Part shown: one piece after another, positions 27,397 to 36,544 of the stretch | Numbering within the stretch: the stretch's first letter is position 1 | How the letters are laid out: every line of letters begins with the position of its first letter | Source of the DNA: a virus | DNA length: 56,064 nt | Direction: 5' to 3' (one strand) | IMG/VR virus record: IMGVR_UViG_3300024500_000038 | Span: 1-56,064 of that record | Position numbers and translations under genes: made by a program | The notes under the pieces: generated by a model | What the model saw: only the letters and a program-made list of their open reading frames with translations | What the model was told of the DNA's origin: nothing | Databases searched by the model: none

Positions 27397-28416
27397 CTAT
27401 GTAGGATCTATACTTATTATAGGGTTAGCCGATGGATCAGAACCGACAGTAGCAGTCCAAGCAGCCGCTGTGTCATCTTCCTGATAAACAGTCAATGTCC
27501 CCGACGCAATGACTGATTTGTTACGAATAGCTCTCATGGCTGAAAGCACGTCACGTCCAGTTACTTTAGTGGCAGTAAATGCACCAGTTGACGAAGTACC
27601 ATTTGCTAATCCACCTTGCGTAAGAGCAAGTTGGAATGTGGTAGATGAAAGGTTAGTCGATACAACCCAATAAACAGTTCCTATTACAAAGTTATTTGGA
27701 GCAGTGCCTACGAATGTAACTCTGTCATCGACCACTAATGTGTTAGATGCTTGAAATACGTTAGCCACAATAGACGTGATTGCAATATTGTTAACTGCAC
27801 CGGCTGAAGCCAAACTGCGAGTTAGTAATCCATCTGCAATTTTGTCTATTGCTGATGTTGCAAATTCTGCGGCTGTAAACGCATCAGTAGCAATTGAAGC
27901 CGCAGTAATTCCACCAGTTGCTATCGATCCTACGGAACCAGTAACATTACCAGTAATATTGCCTGTGACGTTAAACGTCTGTGTACCAGACAGTGAGTAG
28001 CCAGTCTTGTCGTTGTTAGTCGCAACAATGACTTGTCCAGTTGCACTCGCGTCTAGTGTACGACCAGCTGTGGTTGGATATAAATAGGCTTGATCACGCA
28101 TTGTAAAACGTCCAACACATGACCCTACAACGCTAACAGAATCAACTGTTCCAGTTGTAATAACGCATTCGTACGATGAACCGTCAACGTAAAATGCACC
28201 AGTGGTGGCTATAGAAACAAAGTTAAGTCCTGTAACGCCATCGTAGTTCGTAGTCAATGTAACACCCGCAGTGTCTTGTGTAAGGTTATTGTCCTTATAT
28301 ACAGACACAACGGGCGTTCCTGCTAAAAGAAACGGCGCACCAGTTGATGGTCTATATGTCGTAAACATAAAAGTAATTGTGTCATTCTTACTGAAGTCAC
28401 CAATATATTTACTCAT
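27397..28416 (-). CDS. Fibre/appendage protein with shared C-terminal module, 339 aa
   Basis: The N-terminal third is beta-rich (KNDTITFMFTTYRPSTGAPF...), like domains that dock fibres to the virion. The middle has Gly/Thr/Val repeats (NVTGNITGNVTGSVG), typical of a trimeric shaft. The C-terminus, DVLSAMRAIRNKSVIASGTL followed by TVYQEDDTAAAWTATV, is closely matched in the gene at 29758-30750, so the two are partial paralogs. Probably part of the adsorption apparatus. Starts in an ATGA overlap with the beta-helix gene. Confidence 0.65.
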   Translation of the reverse strand: MSKYIGDFSKNDTITFMFTTYRPSTGAPFLLAGTPVVSVYKDNNLTQDTAGVTLTTNYDGVTGLNFVSIATTGAFYVDGSSYECVITTGTVDSVSVVGSCVGRFTMRDQAYLYPTTAGRTLDASATGQVIVATNNDKTGYSLSGTQTFNVTGNITGNVTGSVGSIATGGITAASIATDAFTAAEFATSAIDKIADGLLTRSLASAGAVNNIAITSIVANVFQASNTLVVDDRVTFVGTAPNNFVIGTVYWVVSTNLSSTTFQLALTQGGLANGTSSTGAFTATKVTGRDVLSAMRAIRNKSVIASGTLTVYQEDDTAAAWTATVGSDPSANPIISIDPT

Positions 28417-29537
28417 CGCACGTACCCCGCTAACGGATTAGCTGCTAGTCCACCAGATGTGTATAGTGTAGTCTGTTCAGATGCACCAATGGCTGGTGGG
28501 GATGGACGAGTAGTCCCATGCACGTCATCGGTTGGCATACCTGTAGCAGTACCATCACCGTTTATGATGTTAGTAACGTATGGCATATACCAAGGCGTAC
28601 GAGGATCAATATCAAAAAGAAATGATCTACCCATATCTATACTTAGGTTGCCAACTAGATTCGTGTTAGCTCCATTGGTTGCTATGTTAGAAGTAGGTGT
28701 AGAACACATTGTAAACCTATTAAAGTTTTCAGATACCTGCCCAGATGTTCCAGCCGCTATACCAGTCTGACATTGATAGAACAAAGTGTTTGTTACTACA
28801 ACTCCTGCTGGGCCAGTTCCGTAAGCGTTAGCTGCCACTTGAATACCTGTTGCCGAGCGTATAGTACAGTTTTTCACTGTAACAGCAGACGCGACACGAC
28901 CACTATTTGCAGACGAAAAAAATATTCCACGATTTAATGTAGACGTTATTACACAGTTTTCAATATTAAGGTTTAAGTTCCAATCAGAACCGCCACCTAA
29001 GTTTGGCACAATCAATATTGCATCCGACAAACCACTTATTATGCATCGTCTAATATTGCATCCCAACGCAACACTTGCGCCAGATGACATTGCTATTGTG
29101 CCTTGATTTTGATTTATAAGAACGCAATCTTCAATGTCTATATTGATTGACCCGTTAGGCACATCAATACACCTGGAAACACTTTCCATTCTAATTCCAC
29201 GAATGGTTATATTGTCTCTCCCATTTAGGTTCAACAGGGTTGTACCAGTACCTGACGCGTCATCAGTGGTGAGAAAACCAGACAATCTAACTTCACCAGC
29301 CGTACCAAATATAGCACCGTTGTAATCGCCAATGACAAAAGCGCGTGTAGTCGGAGATGTGTTTAGTGCTGTTACTGTTTCGCGATATACACCAGGTTCA
29401 ACGTACACCGTGTCACCACTTGTAAATCCAGATGCTGAAAACGCTTTAGTAAACGTAGCCCAGGCAGTGGTAGTACTAGTCCCAGCAGCTGCATCGCTTC
29501 CTCCGTTTGCCGGAGTCCTTACGTAGTACGTAGCCAT
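28413..29537 (-). CDS. Right-handed beta-helix tailspike-like protein, 374 aa
   Basis: The sequence has the features of pectate-lyase-like beta-helix proteins: an opening YYVRTPANGGSDAAAGTS, then SGDTVYVEPGVYRETV (the standard entry strand), followed by coils with Asn/Cys/Ile ladders such as NITIRGIRMESVSRCIDVPN, NIDIEDCVLINQNQGTI and AVTVKNCTIRSATGIQV. Phage proteins of this form bind, and sometimes cleave, surface polysaccharide. At 374 residues it is short and shows no obvious catalytic acid cluster, so binding without cleavage is possible. The C-terminal PSPPAIGASEQ motif often ends such helices. Confidence 0.75.
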   Translation of the reverse strand: MATYYVRTPANGGSDAAAGTSTTTAWATFTKAFSASGFTSGDTVYVEPGVYRETVTALNTSPTTRAFVIGDYNGAIFGTAGEVRLSGFLTTDDASGTGTTLLNLNGRDNITIRGIRMESVSRCIDVPNGSINIDIEDCVLINQNQGTIAMSSGASVALGCNIRRCIISGLSDAILIVPNLGGGSDWNLNLNIENCVITSTLNRGIFFSSANSGRVASAVTVKNCTIRSATGIQVAANAYGTGPAGVVVTNTLFYQCQTGIAAGTSGQVSENFNRFTMCSTPTSNIATNGANTNLVGNLSIDMGRSFLFDIDPRTPWYMPYVTNIINGDGTATGMPTDDVHGTTRPSPPAIGASEQTTLYTSGGLAANPLAGYVR

Positions 29538-29758
29538 TACGGAGTTACTTCATCCTTGATGTACGTAATGAACATACCAAGAATGTCAAGCTGGAAGTCT
29601 TCAGATTGACTGTTCCACCAACTATTGATATCAGTGCCATCTGGCCCAAAGTCAGCAACTTTGTTGCCTTCTGTGTCATACACGTCTGCTTTTATAATCC
29701 AGTTAGGCACGGGTTGTGTCACGCGAATGTACTCTACGTTTTTAAGTACAGTAGTCAT
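29537..29758 (-). CDS. Hypothetical small acidic protein, 73 aa
   Basis: A 73-residue acidic protein with many Trp residues (NWIIKADVYDTEGNKVADFG, then NSWWNSQSEDFQLDILGMF). It lies between two fibre genes, joined to both by overlapping stop/start codons (TGATG, TAATG). It could be a chaperone or a small virion component of the fibres. No family recognised. Confidence 0.6.
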   Translation of the reverse strand: MTTVLKNVEYIRVTQPVPNWIIKADVYDTEGNKVADFGPDGTDINSWWNSQSEDFQLDILGMFITYIKDEVTP

Positions 29759-30750
29759 CAGGTTGGATCCACCGTTACGTTAGCCGTGTTCGATAGCGAG
29801 GCAGTCCATGCTGTTGTAGCATCGTCTTCTTTGGTGACAGTCATCACGCCAGACGCTACAGATACCTTATTACGCATTGCACGTAATGCTGATCGAACTG
29901 TGCGTTCGTTTAGCGTATCTGTACCATTACCAGTACTGTCTAAGTTACGATTTAATACGGCATCTGCAACCTGAACTGCGGTTGGTGCTGACAGGCCAGT
30001 TTGGATTTCAGTAACAAAGGATGAGTCCGTAGCAGCTGCTGTCAACACGTCTGGCTGAAATTGGTGAATATCGGCTGCCGCATGATTAGACCCAGTGACT
30101 TGTATTTTGAAATTCGTATTAGAAGACAACAACGGGTAACCACCAAATGTGTCAAATGTTATAAACCTGGCGTTACTAGCCGTGGCGTCATTGCCTAATC
30201 TCATAGTGATAGCATTATTAGCAATTGTAGTAGCAGTAATAGCACCTGTTCCAAATGCGGCATTAGTAATTGATCCTGCTGTAAAACCACCTACCGTTAC
30301 GTTTCCAGATACTGTAACTGGACCAGTAAGTGTACGTGTGGTTGCTGCCCAAATTTGCGATGCTGTAGGATCCAAAGAAGCAGTCAACTGCCTGTCAGAG
30401 TGACTCCAAACCTGTGCAGCAGTAGCACCGCTAGGTTGCATCCAGTCATAGTTTAAGACTTCAGCCATCAACACTACAGGACGGATATTAGTATCACTGA
30501 CCGTAACCGTAAGTATTCCAAGGTCACTAAGGTATGTTTGAGGGATTTCGTAATACCAATGACCAACACTAATGTGGGTTAAAGTTGCTGGAGTCAAAGG
30601 CTGTGAGCCAAATGCAACGCCATTACGAAATAAATTGACTGTTGCTCCTGAGAGAGAAGTTACAGGTGTATACCCATCAGTAGGAGAAGCCAAGAACATA
30701 TAGATACGTCTATACGTTGCCGTTGTTTCATTTTGCTTGAACTTCTGCAT
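29758..30750 (-). CDS. Fibre/appendage protein, paralog of 27397-28416
   Basis: A 330-residue protein. The N-terminal domain (ATYRRIYMFLASPTDGYTPV, SGATVNLFRNGVAFGSQPL) is beta-rich and differs in detail from its paralog, but both are followed by a Thr/Gly/Ala shaft (GNVTVGGFTAGSITNAAFG) and the same closing module: RTVRSALRAMRNKVSVASGV, then MTVTKEDDATTAWTASL. The last residues (VDPT / IDPT) also match. Likely a second fibre or a base-plate piece. Starts as TAATG with the gene before it. Confidence 0.65.
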   Translation of the reverse strand: MQKFKQNETTATYRRIYMFLASPTDGYTPVTSLSGATVNLFRNGVAFGSQPLTPATLTHISVGHWYYEIPQTYLSDLGILTVTVSDTNIRPVVLMAEVLNYDWMQPSGATAAQVWSHSDRQLTASLDPTASQIWAATTRTLTGPVTVSGNVTVGGFTAGSITNAAFGTGAITATTIANNAITMRLGNDATASNARFITFDTFGGYPLLSSNTNFKIQVTGSNHAAADIHQFQPDVLTAAATDSSFVTEIQTGLSAPTAVQVADAVLNRNLDSTGNGTDTLNERTVRSALRAMRNKVSVASGVMTVTKEDDATTAWTASLSNTANVTVDPT

Positions 30751-31853
30751 TAGTTAATACCTGCGTTTATTGTATACCGAGGGGCTGCCGTTAATGTGCT
30801 TGGAGGTGTTGGTCCAGTCGCTGGACTAAAACCATCGATATCCAGGTTCATCACATACCTGAAAGTCCCGGACTCCGTCCACGTATTTGCAGTAATATCT
30901 GCCTCTACTCCAAACGTCGGAATGTCGGATAGGCAGTTTGCATCCTGCGCACGATTGAATGTAAGTTTAGGGATGTTAAAGGCATCCCCACTATTCTGTA
31001 TTCCAACAACATATTTTACGCCTGTAGTTAAAAGCTGTGGCGTGGTAAATGGGAAATACGTATGACCATTAGTTGTATAAGTAGCATTTACAAATGAGGG
31101 AGCAGCCCCATCTCCTATAACTCTACTAGTTATTAAAGTTGGTGGGTATGAGGTTGCGTTATATAACCTCAAAGAAGCTGTTACAAAGTTTGGGTTTGCG
31201 CCTATAGGTGCAAGTATCCCTTGCAATGTACAAGTACCACCCATTGAGGTAGGAACCGTAAACGCTACTCCAGCCAACGTGTTAGTACTAAATGAACCAA
31301 TATTGACAATACTTTGACTTTGCACAGGATACCCATATGTTTTTGTTGATGAGGCAACTCCGAATCTAAAGGGTCCTATGTCTTGAGTCCACGTTCTTGC
31401 AAATGGCTGTGCAGACATCAGCGTGTAGTCACGTTTATTTTGATCCTGCGTTGACACCAAGCTAAGTCCACCACTCCACGTCCCATACGTTTCAAGACCT
31501 ATGGCAACTGTATTACCCCTAGTAATATTTTGTGGTGTAGTAAGATTCCACCATATAAATGTCGGCGTACTGATGCCTGGTGTAATACTGACTGGATTCG
31601 GATCAGTGTAAGTTTTAGTGGTCAGAGGGTTTGCTGGCAATGACTGTCCTTTGACATATTGCCACATAGCAATCCGGACGGGTGGAGTGCCAGACGAACT
31701 AGATACGCACATACCTAGTTGTGTAATAGTCATATCTTCTTCTGCTGTAAACACGTTGACTATGTATTGACTAGCAGCAGTGAATGTCCATTGAGAATAA
31801 CCGAAGGCTGGAACAAAGCCAGTGCCATATCTGCTGACTGTGTTGATAATCAC
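30750..31853 (-). CDS. Beta-sandwich appendage protein, 367 aa
   Basis: The frame opens at a TTG at 31868, but the GTG at 31853 overlaps the previous stop as GTGA and has GGGTGG seven nt upstream, so I chose it. The protein seems to have two similar beta-sandwich domains: SQWTFTAASQYIVNVFTAEEDMTI... and, from about residue 185, FSTNTLAGVAFTVPTSMGGTCTL..., each with a later segment (GNTVAIGLETYG / GVKYVVGIQNSGD). Such tandem jelly-roll proteins occur in phage adsorption structures. No catalytic motif seen. Confidence 0.6.
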   Translation of the reverse strand: MIINTVSRYGTGFVPAFGYSQWTFTAASQYIVNVFTAEEDMTITQLGMCVSSSSGTPPVRIAMWQYVKGQSLPANPLTTKTYTDPNPVSITPGISTPTFIWWNLTTPQNITRGNTVAIGLETYGTWSGGLSLVSTQDQNKRDYTLMSAQPFARTWTQDIGPFRFGVASSTKTYGYPVQSQSIVNIGSFSTNTLAGVAFTVPTSMGGTCTLQGILAPIGANPNFVTASLRLYNATSYPPTLITSRVIGDGAAPSFVNATYTTNGHTYFPFTTPQLLTTGVKYVVGIQNSGDAFNIPKLTFNRAQDANCLSDIPTFGVEADITANTWTESGTFRYVMNLDIDGFSPATGPTPPSTLTAAPRYTINAGIN

Positions 31854-32110
31854 GATGCGACCACCCAAATATTGTCTGGGTCGCTGATTGATAGAGACGC
31901 GGTTTTACCATCAACTCTTTGTTCTGAATAGTCCAGCAACAAAAGCGTTCTCAGTAATAGTTTTATTTGTGGCGTTAAGTCGGTGCAATAATCTAAAAAA
32001 GCTTGGTCGTTCTCAAACACCAATGACTCAGATTCATTCCACCAGATAATTAACCTACCATCCGGCATTTGATCAGCTCGATATATATGTGCAGAATCTT
32101 GATACGTCAT
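31850..32110 (-). CDS. Hypothetical protein, 86 aa
   Basis: A small acidic protein (MTYQDSAHIYRADQMPDG, then a helix QIKLLLRTLLLLDYSEQ). It begins in a TAATG overlap with the holin-like gene and ends in a GTGA overlap with the appendage gene. No membrane segment, signal or family mark recognised. It may be a small fibre component or chaperone. Confidence 0.6.
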   Translation of the reverse strand: MTYQDSAHIYRADQMPDGRLIIWWNESESLVFENDQAFLDYCTDLTPQIKLLLRTLLLLDYSEQRVDGKTASLSISDPDNIWVVAS

Positions 32111-32388
32111 TACACTTCAATCTTTTTAATTAACTTTTCAGCTATGGCATTTACTAATTGAACAGATCTAAGACCTAAAATTCCAACTGCAAATGCAACT
32201 CCTACAACTTGATCTGGCGTATTCCAGCCTACTTGCTTAGCAATAATTGGAGTTAAATAAACTGCTGAGAAGGTGCCAGCAATAACACCAGATAGACCAT
32301 GCCAAAAGTTTCTGACTTTGGTTTTATCCCACCAGTCTGTACCAGCAACAGCTCCAACTGCACCTGCAATAAGTTGCTCTTTATCCAT
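32110..32388 (-). CDS. Holin-like membrane protein, 92 aa
   Basis: The ATG at 32388 has GAGGGA five nt upstream and is preferred over the frame start at 32409. Hydrophobic stretches near residues 5-15 (IAGAVGAVAG), 32-50 (GLSGVIAGTFSAVYLTPI) and 60-75 (QVVGVAFAVGILGL) suggest two or three membrane segments, and the C-terminus is basic (AEKLIKKIEV). This is the general shape of a class II holin. It pairs with a second membrane protein just upstream. The endolysin is far away (47426-47962), so the lysis role is inference. Confidence 0.55.
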   Translation of the reverse strand: MDKEQLIAGAVGAVAGTDWWDKTKVRNFWHGLSGVIAGTFSAVYLTPIIAKQVGWNTPDQVVGVAFAVGILGLRSVQLVNAIAEKLIKKIEV

Positions 32389-32677
32389 CGATGTCCCTCG
32401 TCGTTTCACTGACTTTTCTCACCTCCGGTACGTTTATTGAAAACACTGGAAGGCTGCTATCTTGTCGCATAAAGAAGGCAATCAACGCAGTTGTCATTGC
32501 GGGTATACCAGCACGAAGGCCTTCAATGCCAGAAATTAATAGAGCGCGAGTCACCGTGCCAAAAGATGCTGTATCAGCAATGTGTTGTGCTTTCCAGGCG
32601 GCGTCGAATTCTGGTGCAGCTGATGCAACAAATGCACCAAGCCCGATTAGAATCATACGACCCCAAGCTACATTCAT
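32381..32677 (-). CDS. Membrane protein, possible holin or antiholin, 98 aa
   Basis: A hydrophobic N-terminal segment (GRMILIGLGAFVASAAP) and a second one near residues 55-70 (GIPAMTTALIAFFMR) indicate two membrane passes; the C-terminal tail is charged and soluble. It overlaps the adaptor-type gene as ATGA at its start and reaches into the next holin-like gene. Two small membrane proteins side by side often form a holin/antiholin pair, but a virion or spanin-like role cannot be ruled out. Confidence 0.5.
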   Translation of the reverse strand: MNVAWGRMILIGLGAFVASAAPEFDAAWKAQHIADTASFGTVTRALLISGIEGLRAGIPAMTTALIAFFMRQDSSLPVFSINVPEVRKVSETTRDIDG

Positions 32678-33420
32678 TTCGGCATCACCGGAGGTATCGC
32701 AAAAGGTCCACCTGGCGTTCTTAGTCCAGAGTCAAGCTGAGCATACAACGTCATGCGAATATTATTGTACATAGCATTAAGAAAGCTACGTTCAGCTATG
32801 GTTGGATCATCAACATTCTTCATCACTATCCGATTGGCGGCATAGGCAGCGAGTGCTTGTCGCAAGATGTCGTCTGGTAGAAATGAGAATGACTTTAAGT
32901 TATCTGTTCCAGCTATCCCACTAAGCGCAGTGTCCGGCATTCCATATCCGTAGACAGTTATAGTTAATGATGCGCTGCAATAGGGATACAAACTGATTGC
33001 GTAGTTGTCATGTCGATACCAATGCGTAACGGAAGTTGTTGTCGCTGTAATATTGGCGGCGTAACCTAGATCATGCGCGCGAATACTGGACTCACTAGCA
33101 TGAGTCAACCTCGTACCAGCAAGATATACATCGGACGGAAACCATAATTGACCACTTGCAGGAAGAGTAATACTTAAATCAGATAGTTGTTTTGTGCGAA
33201 TATTGGCACCATATGCAATTGTTCCACTAGCGGGGATAGCGACGCACGATCGGCAAAGTTCTGCTACACCCTCCATGATGAACTTGTTAATATTCGAATC
33301 ACTATCATCACCGGATGCTACTGTGCCAAGTCCCGTAGATAAAGCGCCAACAGTACTGTTCGTGGCCTCATTTAGGAGCTTATAGACCTCCTTACGGATA
33401 GTCTGAATGGTTTGCGCCAT
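32674..33420 (-). CDS. Head-tail connector or adaptor-type protein, 248 aa
   Basis: The protein has an N-terminal helix set (TIRKEVYKLLNEATNS; NKFIMEGVAELCRSC), a beta-rich middle (LPASGQLWFPSDVYLAGTRL, SLTITVYGYGMPD) and a C-terminal helix pair (DDILRQALAAYAANRIVM...ERSFLNAMYNN). Helix, beta, helix in this order is the plan of podovirus adaptor proteins (P22 gp4 / T7 gp11 type). It directly follows another protein of similar plan. Start TAATG. Confidence 0.55.
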   Translation of the reverse strand: MAQTIQTIRKEVYKLLNEATNSTVGALSTGLGTVASGDDSDSNINKFIMEGVAELCRSCVAIPASGTIAYGANIRTKQLSDLSITLPASGQLWFPSDVYLAGTRLTHASESSIRAHDLGYAANITATTTSVTHWYRHDNYAISLYPYCSASLTITVYGYGMPDTALSGIAGTDNLKSFSFLPDDILRQALAAYAANRIVMKNVDDPTIAERSFLNAMYNNIRMTLYAQLDSGLRTPGGPFAIPPVMPK

Positions 33421-34067
33421 TATGGTGTCCTTCGCGCGTACGTGGCGGCGTATGACTCTACAAGACCAAGCCGCTCATTATATTGTGCGTTGTAGATAGT
33501 GAAGCCGCCTTCATTACCAATCATGGCAGCTTTATTGGCCAACATCCCGTATACGACACAGTCGTGCGCTACATCAGGCAACGGGCATTCATCATTGTCT
33601 GTAGGATTCTGTGCGACGCCGGCAGTTGAGTAAACCCAGTAATCGCCAGGCACGGCATATCCCTCTACTAGTAATCCTTGAGTTACAGCAGCCGTAGGAA
33701 TCGGATAGACACCTATGCGATTCATTCCATAGATAACTGCGTACTCAGGATACGAAGCGGTTGGGTCGCTTCTAAATTGGTCAACCTTTTGATCAAACGC
33801 ATCAAACAATCGCATGCGTCGATATTCGCCAAGGTTGTTTTTGGCCTGTATGTTACGAATTTTGTATAGGTCTGGCGCACAATACTCTTTAGTATTTGCC
33901 ACCAGATCGAGATACCGACGGCCAAAATAGCAGTCGGTAGCTCGAGCGATCTGATTGGTCGTCTCAATAATGAGCAGGTCGAGACCAAACGGATCTTGGT
34001 CCGGATCCGAACCAAAGTAGTGCCGACCAAGTAGTCGGAACCGCCGTTTGATCTCTCCCCTAGTCAT
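33420..34067 (-). CDS. Head-tail adaptor protein (T7 gp11-like position), 215 aa
   Basis: An N-terminal helical region (TRGEIKRRFRLLGRHYFG, LLIIETTNQIARATDCYFG) precedes YLDLVANTKEYCAPDLYKI and a beta stretch with GVYPIPTAAVTQGLLVEGYAVPG; the C-terminal helix (AHDCVVYGMLANKAAMIG...AQYNERLGLVESYAATY) is typical of adaptor proteins where the final helix docks on the portal. It lies between cement protein and a second adaptor-like gene. Identification rests on the secondary-structure pattern and gene order. Confidence 0.6.
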   Translation of the reverse strand: MTRGEIKRRFRLLGRHYFGSDPDQDPFGLDLLIIETTNQIARATDCYFGRRYLDLVANTKEYCAPDLYKIRNIQAKNNLGEYRRMRLFDAFDQKVDQFRSDPTASYPEYAVIYGMNRIGVYPIPTAAVTQGLLVEGYAVPGDYWVYSTAGVAQNPTDNDECPLPDVAHDCVVYGMLANKAAMIGNEGGFTIYNAQYNERLGLVESYAATYARRTP

Positions 34068-34588
34068 TACGAGTAGGCCCCATCCTTACCGGAGACGATA
34101 GCCGCGGTAGATGTATAGGTAACGTTTGGAGTTGTTCCACCATTGAAGATTGGTGTAGCGGTTACACGCAAACGGTTGTAGTTGTCCTGGACGTTATTGC
34201 TTGCATCAACAAAAGACTGAGGTACGACTACAGGAAGGAATGCCGTAACGCCGCCATCAGCAACACCGGATGCAACTGTCATTTTTAGTCCATCTGGAAG
34301 CTGTGCAAACGTACCAGTTGTTGCGGCTCCTAGCACCTGGCCTGGCGTAGAGCTAACAGTGAAGAAGTTAGTTCCATCATCAGATGCTTCTACACTAAAG
34401 ATCCATGCAATACCAGTAGGAGTGCCGACTGTAGCTGTTGCATTCACGGTGAAACGAACAACCAACTCACGACGATGTCCCTGAATAAATGGGTCAATAG
34501 TCAGTGTGTTTGACGTTTGCTTCGTACCACCTGTTGCGGTAGCTCCTCCAGTAAATGCAGGAAATACAAGTAATCCATCTCTTGCCAT
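34067..34588 (-). CDS. Capsid cement/decoration protein, Bbp16-like
   Basis: A 173-residue beta-sandwich protein directly after the capsid gene. It opens ARDGLLVFPAFTGG, with ELVVRFTVNATATVGTPTG in the middle and RLRVTATPIFNGG near the end. Cement proteins of the Bordetella BPP-1 Bbp16 type have this size, place and beta-rich look. AAGGAG upstream of ATG is a strong ribosome site, as expected for a protein needed in hundreds of copies. The specific family match is my reading and unverified. Confidence 0.6.
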   Translation of the reverse strand: MARDGLLVFPAFTGGATATGGTKQTSNTLTIDPFIQGHRRELVVRFTVNATATVGTPTGIAWIFSVEASDDGTNFFTVSSTPGQVLGAATTGTFAQLPDGLKMTVASGVADGGVTAFLPVVVPQSFVDASNNVQDNYNRLRVTATPIFNGGTTPNVTYTSTAAIVSGKDGAYS

Positions 34589-34598
34589 AATTTACTCC

Positions 34599-35621
34599 TT
34601 AAGCAATCTTGATGTTGAATACACGACCGATTGCGCGAGTATGTGGTACCCACAAACCAACGCCCCAATCGAAGACGATATTGTGCAGGACACCGTTTTC
34701 TTTCGACAAACCAAGGTATGTCGGTTTAAACGGACCTGGCTGCCAACCTGTGCAGTAGCCATCACCGTAGCGGACTGCGAACAAAGACTGGAATCCACCT
34801 GCACCCGGTACACCTGCCGCGGTCTCAGATCCAAGGATATGAGTTACACCGTCGGAACGACGTCCAACGGAGCGAATCTTAGCACCCTTGTACATCTCAA
34901 CAGGTCGGTCAAAGGAGTCCTTAGTGACATCAAATCCAGCACCGATACCCATGGTACGGATACCGAATTCGATAGCACGCTTCAGAGCTTCTGAGACGTA
35001 GATTACAACACCATCACCATCAGGTGCGTTCATGTTGTCGAGAAGAGCCTGGAGACGCTCCATAAAGCGGTTTGTACCAGCTGTCGTCGTCAAGTCAGCG
35101 CCAGAGGCACCGTTACCGTTGATAGACATTTCGCCGGGGATGTCAAACTGCTCTGGGTTGGTAAGGCGGTAACGAAGACCAGGGAAGCAGTCAACGTCGT
35201 TGCCAGCGGCAGTGGACGTTGGGTCATTGTCTATGAATTTCTGGTTGAAATCATAAGCGAGAGCTTCCATAAAATAGTTGATCTGCATCTGAACAGGATC
35301 AACGATGTTGTTTGGCTGATCAAGCAGCACATGGTCAACCTGAATCTTGTTACGAATCAGGTACATGCTTTCTTCGTACTGCTTTGGCTTACCCTTACTA
35401 ACAACAGGTTCTTCGTTTACCGTAGCCCAGTTAATGGTTGGAAAAGCGTTAGCCTGGTTGATCATACGTGTGCCAACCTGGCGGAGAGAAGGGTTGGTGA
35501 CAAGCGGGATGTCTTTCAATGCATTCCATGTCTGGTGCAGAGATTTTGTGATCTCTTTTACCAATGGGTCATTCGAGATAATCGCTTGATCGGCAAGTGT
35601 CAATGCATTTGCGTCTGGCAT
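34599..35621 (-). CDS. Major capsid protein, HK97 fold
   Basis: The 340-residue size, the place between scaffold and cement, and the sequence fit an HK97-fold capsid protein: N-arm (ALTLADQAIISNDPLVKEI), E-loop region (NWATVNEEPVVSKGKPKQYEES), a long spine helix region (QMQINYFMEALAYDFNQKFID), P-domain (RFMERLQALLDNMNAPDGDG, VIYVSEALKRAIEFGIRTM) and a C-terminal A-domain with beta-strands (VEMYKGAKIRSVG, LFAVRYGDGYCTGWQPGP). It resembles BPP-1-type podovirus capsids. Ribosome site AGAGGA lies before the ATG. Confidence 0.8.
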   Translation of the reverse strand: MPDANALTLADQAIISNDPLVKEITKSLHQTWNALKDIPLVTNPSLRQVGTRMINQANAFPTINWATVNEEPVVSKGKPKQYEESMYLIRNKIQVDHVLLDQPNNIVDPVQMQINYFMEALAYDFNQKFIDNDPTSTAAGNDVDCFPGLRYRLTNPEQFDIPGEMSINGNGASGADLTTTAGTNRFMERLQALLDNMNAPDGDGVVIYVSEALKRAIEFGIRTMGIGAGFDVTKDSFDRPVEMYKGAKIRSVGRRSDGVTHILGSETAAGVPGAGGFQSLFAVRYGDGYCTGWQPGPFKPTYLGLSKENGVLHNIVFDWGVGLWVPHTRAIGRVFNIKIA

Positions 35622-35633
35622 TTCTTAATCCTC

Positions 35634-36518
35634 TTATAACGAATTTCGTCCTCGGTTGATACCAAGAAGATCAGACCATCCAGCACGTCTCTGTTGACCA
35701 TTATTTACGGGAGCCATACGAGGCGAACCGCTTTGGCCAATAGGTTGTGGAGCGCGACGGCCCTGACTTACTTTTGCAGCAACCTCAGGTACGAGTGAAG
35801 AAACGATTGTGCGAACCTGTTCATGTACTGCCTCTACTGCTTGATATGGGTCATATCCAGCAGCAATGAGGTTGTCAACAAGCGCAGGTGCGCGCGCAGC
35901 CAACGGGAACTGTTCCAATGCAACATCTCTCTGTTGCATCATCATGTAGTTGTTGACTTCTTCCATCTGTCGTTCATACTGCATCTTGGAAAGCTGAGCT
36001 TCCATTTGCATCTGCGCAACATTTGGATCTAACCCTTGTTGGTCAACGAGGCCTTGGTAATACTGCCGGAGCTGTGCTTCCTCGGCTTTTGCTGCCTGTT
36101 CCGCTTGCGCGGCAAGCACTGCCTCAGCGTCTCCGTACCCCTGGCTTTCAAGCTGTTCAATAACTGAACTCCACTTGCTAAGCTTTGACTCAACATCTTG
36201 AAGCTGCCGTGCCTTCTCATTTACCTCACGAAACCTTTCGTAGGGTACAGCGCCCGGCTGCTCATCGGGTTCTTGTGGTGTTACGGTGCGATTAATACCT
36301 AAGACTTCATCAAGGATGTCGTCGTAGTTGTTATCCTCGTAGCCACCATCGTAATCTTGACTCGCAGCCTGACCATCATGCTCGCTTGTCGCCCATTGCG
36401 AGTTATCTCCGGGAGCGGCGTTCTCCTGGATAAAGTCCCGAACCGCGTTCATCATTCCTGACTCGCCCGTCGCCGCTGCTGGTGAGTCAGCGGTACGTGT
36501 CACCATCTCTTCAGGCAT
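35634..36518 (-). CDS. Capsid scaffold protein
   Basis: The 294-residue protein lies between portal and capsid genes. It is acidic with disordered ends (NDY- and Asp-rich, residues 40-80) and a Gln/Glu/Ala-rich helical centre (VLAAQAEQAAKAEEAQLRQY; QMEAQLSKMQYERQMEEVNN), the standard composition of phage scaffolds, which direct capsid assembly and then leave. The C-terminal basic tail (RAGWSDLLGINRGRN) could bind the capsid protein. GGAG precedes the ATG. Confidence 0.75.
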   Translation of the reverse strand: MPEEMVTRTADSPAAATGESGMMNAVRDFIQENAAPGDNSQWATSEHDGQAASQDYDGGYEDNNYDDILDEVLGINRTVTPQEPDEQPGAVPYERFREVNEKARQLQDVESKLSKWSSVIEQLESQGYGDAEAVLAAQAEQAAKAEEAQLRQYYQGLVDQQGLDPNVAQMQMEAQLSKMQYERQMEEVNNYMMMQQRDVALEQFPLAARAPALVDNLIAAGYDPYQAVEAVHEQVRTIVSSLVPEVAAKVSQGRRAPQPIGQSGSPRMAPVNNGQQRRAGWSDLLGINRGRNSL

Positions 36519-36544
36519 ATATCAGTTACTCCTATCTTAGCACA

